Below are positions 35,283 to 45,372 of a stretch of 64,000 nucleotides of DNA, in pieces (position 1 is the first letter of the stretch; the number at the start of each line of letters is the position of its first letter). Made by a program: the position numbers and the translations under genes. The stretch is taken from positions 3,166,033 to 3,230,032 of the forward strand of contig ML679973.1 in assembly GCA_007922225.1 (NCBI GenBank), written 5' to 3'. The DNA comes from Emydura subglobosa. Taxonomy: Eukaryota > Chordata > Testudines > Chelidae. The notes beneath the pieces are model-generated. The model was given only the letters and a program-made list of their open reading frames with translations. It was not told the DNA's origin and ran no database searches.

Positions 35283-36584
35283 TCACAGAAATCTGTTTTG
35301 AATCTAAGTGCTGATTTGTACTTATAAACAGTGCATACAAATAGCTGGTGGTCACTATTAAAAAATTCCTCATTGGTCTCAGGTTCTTAATAAATTAAGT
35401 TCATCCTCACTACTGACTGCTGTAGTGTCTGCAGGATCGAGGTAACTTGAGAAAGCCAAAGAAAAGATTAGGACCCCTTTTCAGATCACTACTTAGCAAC
35501 CTGGAATTGTGGAGCTACATTATGAAAGAGCCTTGACAGTAGAATGATCCAGCTATTTTCACCAATAGGAATATGTTTTTCTAACATACCTCATACCTGA
35601 AGGGCGTGGTTTTTTTCCGGACACTTTGACAACACCTTGATGGCCAATAAAGTCTTACTAAAATGAGCTGAATTGATACAGAATGCTCATCTACAAATGG
35701 AAATGTTGATTTGCACTCAATTCTTCAGCCTTCCAGAAGGGAGTGCAGACTCCTTGCCCACCACTGCCTAATCACCGAGAAGACGCTGAGCTATTACCTA
35801 TGAGTCAATAGGGAGATGGCTCACAAGCTGATCCAATACCACTGTCTTTAGGGAACAAGAAACCTAGATTTTGTGTGAGTTCCTGTCCGTCTCACACGAA
35901 GGAATACAAGATCCAGGAATGAGAATCCTGCCCAGACAATTTTTAGAGGTGGGAACCCCCCACCCAAACTATTTAGGCATTCTTCATACATTAAATAAAA
36001 GGGGGAGGGAGGAGGGGTAAAAAAACAGTTCCTGCCAGTATCTCCTCCCAGAAATCTCCCTTTATCTCTTTTTGTTACCTATGAATTGTATTTGTCTGAG
36101 TTGGGGTATCCAGTCAGCTTCTTAAGATGAGGGCTGTGTTTTGCCGTGTATATATGAAACATTCTATAAATAATAATTAGTAATTTTAAAAAGAATTCTG
36201 TGGAACACAAGAACGGAATCTTCATCTGATTTTCTAACTTAGTTACAAATTGCAAAAAATAGTGGTCTGGCAGATATGTAACAATATAACATACTGAAAC
36301 CAACTGCTACTCAGCATCTGAATCTTTGTGTAAAATATAAAACCTATCTAATATATAATATCTATATACCTATATAATATCTAAACTTGCCTTTGGTATT
36401 AATGAATGCAGTAGAAATAATCAAGTAAAGATAACAATGTAGTACAATTCCTAAATACAGTTGTAACTAGAGCTGAAACTTTTTTTTAGGCAAAAATGTA
36501 GATTTGGCATATATCTTCTACTTCTTAAAACATTTGACACACTACTGAATTGTCCTTTACTCTGAATGAATGGGAACTGCTTAC

Positions 36585-36668
36585 CTCATCATAGTAAACT
36601 CTTAAGTCTGCTCTTTTCGATCGCAAGTCCCAGAGTACCACTGTCCCGTTTTCATAGCCTATTAATAG
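36585..36668 (-). CDS. STXBP5L: STXBP5L internal exon, WD40 blade
   Basis: This exon of exactly 28 codons is in phase 0 at both ends (CCCCAG acceptor, GAG|GTAAGC donor). It starts LLIGYENGTVVLWDLRSKRA and ends VYYDE. GTVVLWDL is a typical WD-repeat strand with the Trp-Asp dipeptide, so this exon carries one recognisable WD40 blade. Because both boundaries are phase 0, its loss would keep frame but remove part of a blade. Reading it in its own frame shows no stop. Confidence 0.94.
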
Positions 36669-37004
36669 CTGGGGAGAAAAATAAACATGATTATCTTCTC
36701 AACTCCAAAATGCATTTGAAAATATTTAAGCACTCTATGATTTTGTATTTTTTTCTAAAATTAAGTTTCTAGCCCTTTTCCATGCACAGAGAATAGAGAA
36801 TAATTTCAGTTTTGGTGGAAACAACTATTTGCCAAACAGAAAACATTTATTTTAGTTAGAGAACAAACTTGAGCATGAACAGTAAGAAACAGTTAAAATT
36901 AAGTTTATTAGAATTATTTGGCAGAGATGTAATACACAGAGCAACATTTCTGAACACAACGGTCACATTTTAAAGGTCAGTACACACAACCAGAGCTTAA
37001 TATG

Positions 37005-37122
37005 TGCCAGGGCTTGCCAGGGCTGAGCCCCGGCATCTCTATGATTGGCAGTTCATAGACTCAGCACCTCTGAGCTTAGAATGTCAATTATAAATGGGAA
37101 AAAAATGTCTTGAGCCCTGGCA
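37005..37122. mobile_element. Short element with TGCCAGGG ends
   Basis: TGCCAGGGCTTGCCAGGG at the left is inverted at TTGAGCCCTGGCA at the right. No convincing target duplication. Confidence 0.4.
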
Positions 37123-37904
37123 CATAATTGCTTCAGCCCCAGAACCTCTTTCATTACAAACTGAACAATACACACTACAGTAGGAAAATCAGGATGGCAT
37201 GTTGGATTGTGATGATCTTTTGAAGGTTCTCTTAAGGCTCTGATCATCCTTGGGAAGTTCACACAGATGTTGATGGGCTTTACAAAGTATGCCTAGCCAC
37301 TAGTTCAGATACAGCACCCCAATGCACCTACCAACATACACTTTGGCATGAGTAAAGTCAACAGAATCATGGCTCCCTTTCATGGAAAACAGCCTTATTT
37401 TAAAAATTCTTGGTTAAACAAATAGTTCAAAAAGAAAGCAATCTTTTTCCCAATTCTTACTTGGGACACAACCTATAAGGTGATGAGGGTACCTCTGTGC
37501 CACACACACTTCACTCTGTTATTCCATGAAGTAGCCAATAATCTAAGTGTCACTATGTAGAAAGGTAGCATGTCTACACAGAAATCCTCCTGTGTCCAGT
37601 TCAAGAAATTGTAGCAATAACAAGAAAACAGAAAAAGGTTAGTTTGATGCCATATGTACGAACACAATTTTAAAATCAATGTTCTGTGATGCACTTCATT
37701 GATGAAGAAGAGAAGGTGGGAGGGGCTGGCATCTTTGCAGGGCAGTGTTACAGTATTTTAGGTGCCCTGTGAACTTCCATACTGTGAAATGTTTGTATGT
37801 TACAATTTCTTATTTTAAATGTTTATTTATTTATGTTTTACAAGATTACATTCTTTTAAGTTACTTGCACACATTACTCTGAATTTCCCAGTTTTTAATA
37901 ATTA

Positions 37905-38495
37905 TCATAGATTCTAAGGCCAGAAAGGGCCTTTATGGTCATCTGTTCTGATCTCCAGCAAAACACAGGCCAAAGAACCTTACTCAGTAATGTCTACATC
38001 AAGACCATAGCTTCTGTTTGTGTATAGCTTAGAACAATATTCAGTCTTGATTTAAAGATTGCAATTGATGGAGAACCTACCATGTCCCTAGGTAAATTGT
38101 TTCCCAGGATTAATTACCCTCATCTTTAAAAATGTTCTCTTTATTTCTAGTTTGGACTGGCATTGCTTCAGTTTTCAACCACGGGATCTCATTATGCCTT
38201 TTTCTGTTAGATTAAAGAGCTGCTTACTATCAGAAATCTCTTTCCCATGTAGGTACTTGTAGATTCCTCTTAACCTAAATGAAATAAATTGAAATTCTTT
38301 AGTTGTTCACCAAAGTTTTCGAAACCTCAAATCATTCTTGTAGCTTTTTTCTAAACCTTTGCCAATTTTTCAACATCTTTTTTGAAGTGTGAACACTAGA
38401 ACTGGAAAGAGTATTCTAGTGATAGTCTCACTAATGCTGTATATAGAGTTAATACCCTACTCCTGCTTCATATTCCCCGGCTTATACATCCACTG
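37905..38495 (-). mobile_element. CR1 LINE 3' fragment
   Basis: The plus strand begins TAGATTCTAAGGCCAGAAAG, the reverse of the CR1 3' end, and follows the consensus through TTGATTTAAAGATTGCAATT, CCCATGTAGGTACTTGTAGA and GAACACTAGAACTGGAAAGA. No open frame of note. Confidence 0.8.
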
Positions 38496-39449
38496 GAAGG
38501 AGGAGACGTTGTGGGGAGGGGGTGTTTGGGTGAGAAGGGATGGCAGAAAGATAAAAGGAAAGAGGGAGAAGAAGAAGGTATGTCCAGCGAGGAGAGGTTA
38601 TGGCAGAGTGAGGCTTTTCTACACCTGATTCCTGGCAGAAAGTCTTCTGACAGCAGCATCTTTAATTTATGGTAGGATTGGGTGGCTGAGAATTAGGAAA
38701 TTGCTCTCAGCTTCATGTCAAGTCCTCTTCTCCACTGTTCCTAAGATATGTATGGATACACTGGAGTACTGAGCCTTAGATGTCTAAATATATATACACC
38801 ACCAGGTCTTGAGGATGAACGTTAGCAGCCACTCAGAAAACACTCTTGTGGGTGCTGTTGGGCTAAGGGTATTACTCAGTACTAAACAAAGTAGTTTTCC
38901 CATTGAACCTGAGACATTTCCAGTATTTTGAACATCCTGATCAGTCTTGAGACTTTAAACCATGGATTAATACTTCTTCCAAGATGAAGTTAGTTTCTGG
39001 CCCCAGAATTCACACCGATTCTATAGCCTTCATTCCCAGAAGAAATTGGATCTTATCTTGGAGCAATCTATTGTGAGAAGGATTTTTAAGGGGAAGGTGT
39101 GACCTCAACATTTTCAGTTGAAAACCATGATAGATCTGGAAACCCCTTGAAGAATAAGGGTAAAAAGAATTGTCTTTTCTATCCTATCAAAAATAGGACT
39201 GCTGCTTTTTACAGAATGACTAACCCAACCTCAGTATTCTAGCTGTTAATCTGGTTACATAATTTCAAAACCAACAATGAATGACAATGTCTAAGGAACT
39301 AGTCACTGAGTTCAACATGTTATTAGAAGGTCTCACTGGGTATCTTGCAACCTCCTGAATTTCCATCATGCAGCATAGTTCTATAATACACAAGAGAAGA
39401 AGAGATTCTTCCTCACCCTCTTTCCAGTGTTGAATCACAGCACTTCTTA

Positions 39450-39830
39450 ATTGATTATAGGACTTTTACCCTGTGGTTATGAAGTTTATTTTCCTTGCAT
39501 GAAGGAAGGTTTTCAAAAGCCTTTTGAAAGTCTAAAATAAATTAACTAATTAATCAATCATCACATCATTTGGTTACCTTTTTCAAATAATTTTACCTGG
39601 CTAATTAATTTACTCCAAGAGAAACCATGCTGATTCACCAATAGCACATTATACTCATTTAGTGTACGAGATGCTAAATTTTAATTATTCTCTCCACTGT
39701 TTTTCCCAGGATAGGCTCATCCTGTTTTATAATTCCCAGGATAATATTGTATTTCTTTTTTTAAATGCTGGGTGTACAACTGACAATCTATCTTCCAGTC
39801 CTCTAGTACAGTATTTATTTAGGTTTTTCC
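39450..39830 (-). mobile_element. Older LINE RT fragment (CR1 or L3 group)
   Basis: Plus-strand text such as CCATGCTGATTCACCAATAG and CAGGATAGGCTCATCCTGTT resembles the reverse of the LINE segment between RT motifs. It is diverged, so the clade is uncertain. Confidence 0.45.
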
Positions 39831-39954
39831 ATCACCTATTGTAGACTCTAGGCACTTCACATTATTAAAAACACAAAGTTCAATCTAAAATCTAAAAATT
39901 ACCATATGCTTTGCTGAATTAATGGACTATCCCATAGTAACAGCACCAACTAGC

Positions 39955-41409
39955 CAACCATGCCCCAACAACCCAACACCCAAACCAGAAATGCACACTC
40001 AACTCTACGGAACTCTCATGTCTCACCCAACATTCTTCCCTACATGTCCAAGAGGATGGAGTTATCAATCCATTCTGGTTGCTTGTTGTGGGGGATGCAC
40101 GACATTATTCCACCACTACTGAGATCACAGGTTAGAACAGCTACATTCAGATTACTGTGGAATAGTGTGCATGAAAGAAATTGCACAAAGCTACTTTTGG
40201 TGGCCTGGCCTGGACAGTGCCATTGAAGAGAAGGCAAGAGCTTGTACTTCATGTCAGAGTGTGAGGAACATGCCTCAGTTGGCATCCCTATACCCATGGG
40301 ACTGTCCTGAAAACCCATGGCGGCGTATTCACATTGATTTTTCTGGCCCATTTGAAGGAAGCATGTTCCTGGTTGTTGTAGACGCCTACTCTAAATGACC
40401 AGAAGTCTCTGTAATGCCATCCACTACTGCTGAAAGTACTATCCAGAAACTGCGTGAAATCTTTAGTTATTTCGGTCTGCCAGAACAACTTGTGAGTGAA
40501 AATGGACCGCAGTTCGTCTCTCAGGAGTTTGAAAATTTTATGAAAGCAAATGGGATACATCACATCACTTCGGCACTATATCATCCATCCACCAATGGAT
40601 TAGCTGAAAGGTTTGTGCAGACCATGAAACAAGCTTTAAGATCTGCAAGGGAATATTCGTCCATTCAAAAGCGGATGGACACCTTCTTACTATCCTATAG
40701 GAACATGCCTCATGCTACGACCAAAGCATCCCCGGCCTTTCTAATGATGGGACGACAACTGCACGCTTGCTTTGATCTGCTGAAACTTACCAAAGCACGA
40801 CAAGTTGTGCAATGTCAACAGCAAAACCAAGTAATCAGACGTGCACACAGAGCAAAAAACTGAACCTTTTGTCCTGGACAGCCTGTCCTAGCTCGGAACT
40901 GTGCTTCTGGAGCTAAATACTACAGTCATCACCCAAACAGGACCTGTTTCCTACACTGTCCAGACTGCAGATGATCTCACCTGGTGGCAGCATGTAGATC
41001 AGTTGTTGCAAGGTCATACATGTCCCAAGGACACAACTCCAATTGAACTGCCTGATCTCACCATTACAGGTGAGATATCATTGAGTCAAGAGTCATCCGT
41101 TCCTGACGTCCCTTCTCCATCCACCTCTGCAGCAGATACAACATCCTCACCTGTTTGAGCTACAAGTCCTAAACCCATTGTTAGACCCGCACCAATAACA
41201 CCTTCCAGTTCAAGAACACCAGAAGTCTGCCGTAATCCACCTAGAGAGAGAAGGCCTCCTCAACAGCTGGATCTTTAGCTAGGGCAAACCCAAGTTACAG
41301 GGCGGAATAATCCCCGGGGTTTAGCCAGGAACTGAGGCAGTCTACCCTCATTCCTTAGTTTAGTGATTGTTCTGTTAAATGGGTGTTTTCATTAAGGGGG
41401 GGAGGAATA
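39955..41409 (+). pseudogene. Gypsy-1 integrase and pol C-terminus, dead
   Basis: Frames at 40165-40398 and 40414-40863 carry a Ty3/gypsy integrase. The HHCC finger includes ARACTSCQSV. HIDFSGPFEG holds the first catalytic Asp, LVSENGPQFVSQ has Glu where the second Asp is expected, and HPSTNGLAERF has the catalytic Glu. A TGA splits VVDAYSK from PEVSVM, and a shift lies near 40140-40165. The 40901-41158 frame (TQTGPVSYTVQTADDL) is the C-terminal tail. A polypurine tract follows at 41394-41407. RT and gag are missing, so the copy is 5'-truncated. Confidence 0.9.
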
Positions 41410-41744
41410 TGTTGTGTATTTTGCGTCTTGCCTAATTGCCTAGGTTGCCATAGCAACAGGGTTTAGCTTGTTGCCATAGCAATAGAGTTAGATTATTAGG
41501 GGCTAGCTCAGTCCTGGCTGGTTTTAGTGTCAAGAAAGACGGTCCCTGTGTTGCATCTCTGTGAACCTGTGCTGATTTCTCCCTCTGAATACAAGCAATT
41601 AGAAGGAATTCAACATCATAAAACTTGTTTGGCTTTCATTATAAATCATGAGTTATTTCTGGATAAGTTCAGTACAGTGTATGCTTCTAGTAAGCTTACA
41701 GGTTGGAATGTTATACTGTCTCTGTAGAGGCAGCAAGCCTAACA
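41410..41744 (+). mobile_element. Gypsy-1 3' LTR
   Basis: It directly follows the polypurine tract, begins TGTTGTGTATTTTGCG and ends GCAAGCCTAACA, giving TGTT...AACA ends over 335 bp. It contains two X-box-like palindromes. The next seven bases lead to the proposed LTR of a second gypsy element. Confidence 0.75.
41444..41483. promoter_or_regulatory. Two RFX X-box-like palindromes in the LTR
   Basis: GTTGCCATAGCAAC at 41444-41457 is a near-perfect palindrome matching the known RFX X-box form (GTTGCCATGGYAAC type). GTTGCCATAGCAAT at 41470-41483 repeats it 26 bp downstream. Whether they bind RFX proteins is inference. Confidence 0.55.
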
Positions 41745-41751
41745 CTTTTTC

Positions 41752-42027
41752 TGTGAGGTCTGAGAGAAAAAAATACTTTTTTCCAGTGAGAGGGATGGGA
41801 CCCTGCAGGAGGATGATTTGGGGCAAATTCAAGGCTGGAAGGGTACTAAGATCAGCCTGTGAGGATGATCCAAGTTGGGCTCAGGCAGGGTGAATCTTGT
41901 GGGTCATTGGCAGGCTGTTGGGGTCAAAGATCTGAATGAAAGCTGCATAGCCACAATACACCTAGGGTTGTAAGGGAGATGTTGACTGAATCCCTTACTG
42001 GCGAGGGTGAACCCCAAAACCTTCACA
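41752..42027 (+). mobile_element. Possible gypsy-2 5' LTR and primer site
   Basis: TGTGAGGTCTGAGAG to CCTTCACA makes a 276-bp TG...CA unit with TGTGA/TCACA ends. It is followed by TGGCATAGTTGGCAAAATTT (42029 on), a plausible tRNA primer-binding site starting TGG. No matching 3' LTR was found near 47780, so this is tentative. Confidence 0.4.
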
Positions 42028-42389
42028 GTGGCATAGTTGGCAAAATTTACACACAGTCTGCTGGTTAACTGAGGTTCACACTTTTAGCACCAATAAAGTG
42101 ACTTTTAGTGATTCACAAATAAGAAGGTTGAAAACAGGTTAAAGAGAGGTTACAAGTTTCATTATTTTTTGTTTGTTTTGGGTATGGAAAATAAAAAAAG
42201 AATAAAGCATAAACATTAGGGTAGCAAAGCAACCACAAAGTTAAAGTTGGGTAGGGAAGAGAATGACAGAATAAAAGAGGAACATAAACACCAAAAATGG
42301 TTAGCTGAGTAGAAAGGCAAAGAGTGTAAACACCAAAAATGGGAAGCTGCCCTGAGCTAAAGAACTAAAGCTAAAGATACTCCTTTTAA

Positions 42390-43200
42390 CCAAGAAATGC
42401 TCAGCTGGGACAATTTGTGCCCTACATACAAAGAAACAGACTGTATTGAAGAATATTTTACCACTTTTGAGAGGTTTTATGAGGTGCAGAAAGTTCCAGC
42501 CAACAAGAAAATCACAATTTTGATTAGTAAGCTCTTGGGTAAAGCATTAAATGTAGTTAATGAAATGCCAATTGACCAGGCTTTGAAATATGATGAGTTT
42601 AAAAAGGTTGTATTGCAAAGGTTTCAAATTACTCCTGAAGTGTATAAATGGAAATTTAGAGCCCACAAAATGCATTACTAGATGAGTCATAGAAAATATT
42701 AGTATAAATTGTGTTATTTGATAAGAAAAATGGATCAAGGGGACAGGTGTAGAGAGTTATGAATATTGTTTGATCTTTTTGCACAGGAACAATTCCTAAG
42801 CATATATTCTAAAGAAGTCAGACATGCTATTTGAGATAAATACCTGGACTGTCCAAATAGCAGTAGATCTGACTGATTCCTATATACAAACCTGGGTCCA
42901 GTGAGCACAAAGCATAGGGGGAAGGGTAGAAGCCCAGTGTTAAGAGGGGGCTCAATTTTGTCCCTGGCAAGAGACAGGGTGGTTGGGAGACTAGGCACTC
43001 TCCTCCCAGAATATATCCTCCCTTGGGAATCTCACTCACAAACCCCTGGTACAGGAGAAAGGTCCAAGGTGTTTCATGTGTGATCCCACTGAACACTTGA
43101 GGAATAATTGCCCTAAAGTGAAAGAAGTTAAGCCCAGACTCCATCCAACCCAGGTTGATGCAGTATCCCAAGAGTTACCTGCAGGTTTCCTATTAATTTT
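42390..43200 (+). pseudogene. Gypsy-2 gag remnant with zinc knuckle
   Basis: The frame at 42397-42681 carries a capsid-like segment ending YDEFKKVVLQRFQITPEVYK. Further on, in another frame, RCFMCDPTEHLRNNCPKVK near 43067 is a Cys-x2-Cys-x4-His-x4-Cys zinc knuckle. Shifts separate the two parts. Gag of this family packages the retrotransposon RNA; this copy cannot. Confidence 0.75.
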
Positions 43201-43505
43201 GTGAGGTCTGACCCACAGGGGGTGGACAAGGAATTTGTTAAGGCTGCAAAGATTAATGGGAAAGAATGCATTGGGTGCAGAGACACTGGTACACAGATTT
43301 CTTTGGTCAGGGAAAGCATAGTTAGACATGCTCCCTGGGGAGAATGCAGAACTCCTAGTATTGGGATGATACAAATTCACCGTACCTTTGGCTAAAGTAC
43401 ATGTGGAGTGGGAAGTTCTGGAGGGAACACTGAAATCTGGGTTGCTGGGTAGTATTCCAACAGCAGTTCTTGTAGGAAATGATATATTGTCTATGTCTAA
43501 ATAGG
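43200..43505 (+). pseudogene. Gypsy-2 protease remnant
   Basis: The frame at 43201-43395 reads KINGKECIGCRDTGTQISLV, with the Asp-Thr-Gly aspartic protease motif. The text then shifts frame and reaches a GND-like end before the CR1 insertion. Confidence 0.7.
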
Positions 43506-43511
43506 TTAATA

Positions 43512-45372
43512 TAGTAGAATCATAGGACAGGAAGGAACCTTGAGAGGTCTTTTAGTTCAGTCCCCTGCACTCAAGGCAGGACTAAGTAATAACCAGACCA
43601 TTCTTGACAGCTGTTTGGCTAACCTACTCTTAAAAACCACGAATGATGTATATTCCACAACCTCCCTAGGCAATTTATTCCAGTGCTTAACTTCCCTGAA
43701 AGTTAGGAAGTTTTTACTAATGTCCAACCTAAATTGCCCTTACTACCATTTAAGCCCATTGCCTCTTGTCCTTGTCTCAGAGGTTAATGAGAACAAGTTT
43801 TCTCCCTCCACCTTGTAACAACCTGGTATGTATTTAAAAACTGTTATCACATCCCCCATCAATCTTCTCTTCTCCAGACTAAACAAACCCAACATTTTTC
43901 AATCTTCCCTCATAGGTCATGTTTTCTAGGCCTTTAATACTTTTTGTTGCTCTTCTCTGGACTTTCTCCAATTTGTCCACATCTTTCCCAAAATGTGATG
44001 CCCAGAACTGGACACAATACTCCAATTGAGGCCTAATCAGTGCTGAATAGAGTGGAAGGATTACTTCTTGTGTCTTGCTTACTCCTTGTCTTACTCCTGC
44101 TAATACATACCAGAATGATGTTTGTTTTTTTGTAAGAGTGTGACACTGTTGACTCATATTTAGCTTGTGATCCACTATGACCCCCACATCCCTTTCCGCA
44201 GTACTCCTTCTTAGGTAGTCATTTTCCATTTTGTATGTGTGCATCTGATTGTTCCTTCCTAAGTGGAATATTTTGCATTTGTCCTTACTGAATTTCATCC
44301 TATTTACTTCATACTATTTCTCCAGTTTGGCCAGATCATTTGAATTTTAATCCTGTCCTCCAAAACACTTGCAACCCCTTTCAGCTTGGTATGATCCGCA
44401 AACTTTATAAATGTACTCTGTGTGCCATTATCTAAATCACTGATGAAGATATTGAACAGAACCAGACCCAGAACTGATCCCTGCGGGACACCACTTGATA
44501 TGCTCTTCCAACATGACTGTGAACCACTGATAACTACTCTCTGGGAACCGTTTTCTAACCAGTTATGCACCCACCTTATAGTAGCTCCACCTAGGTTGTA
44601 TTTCCCCAGTTTGTTTATCAGAAGGTCATGCGAGACAATATCAAAAGTCTTACTAAAGTCAAGATATAGCACATCTACCATCCACAACATTTATTACCCT
44701 GCCAAAGAAAGCCACCAGGTTGGTTTGACACGATTTGTTCTTGATAAACCCCTGACTGTAACTTATCACCTTATTATCTTCCAGGTGTTTGCAAATTGAT
44801 TGCTTAATTGTTTGCTCCATTATCTTTCCGGGTACTGAAGTTAAGCTGACTGGACTGTAATTCCCCGGGTTGTCTTTATTCACTTTTTTATAGATTGGTA
44901 CGATATTTGCCCTTTTCCAGTTCTCTGGAATCTCTATCTTCCATGACTTGTCAAAGATAATTTCTAAAGGCTGAGATATCTCCTCAGTCAGCTCCTTGAG
45001 TATTCTAGGATGTATTTCATCAGGCCCTGGTGACTTGAAGACATTGAACTTGTCTAAGTAATTTTTAAATTATTTTTTCCCTATTTTAGTCTTTGATCCT
45101 ACTTCATTTTCACTGGCATTCATTAAGTTAGATGTCCAACTGCTACTAAACTCTTTGGTGAAAACTGAAACAAAAAAGTCATTTAGCACTTCTTCCATTT
45201 CCACATTTTCTGTTATTGTTATTGAGTAACGAGCCTACCCTATCCTTGGTCGTCTTCTCACTTCTAATGTATTTATAGAATGTTTTCTTGTTACTCTTTA
45301 TGTCTCTAGCTAGTTTAATCTCATTAAATATCAGATTAATATAGTAACTTGCAGCAAAAAAAGAATATTGTT
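43512..45372 (-). mobile_element. CR1 LINE inserted in gypsy-2
   Basis: On the minus strand, 44304-44690 holds VLYLDFSKTFD and SSGVPQGSVLGLVLFNIFIS (RT motifs), then FADHTKL, where His replaces the second catalytic Asp. 43879-44298 holds the RT C-terminus with DVGVIVDHKLNMSQQCH and PQLEYCVQFW. The 3' end (TCCTATGATTCTA on the minus strand) abuts gypsy sequence near 43512. The endonuclease is missing: 5'-truncated. Confidence 0.9.

Larger units (their letters stand above)
30458..36584 (-). other. STXBP5L intron, 6.1 kb
   Basis: Contains a Tigger-like element, two abutting MITEs, a LINE RT scrap (32935-33095) and a palindromic MITE (34998-35282). The 33100-34980 and 35300-36550 stretches hold no recognisable element; an AATAAA near 33388 hints at an old LTR but no ends are visible. 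Confidence 0.65.
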
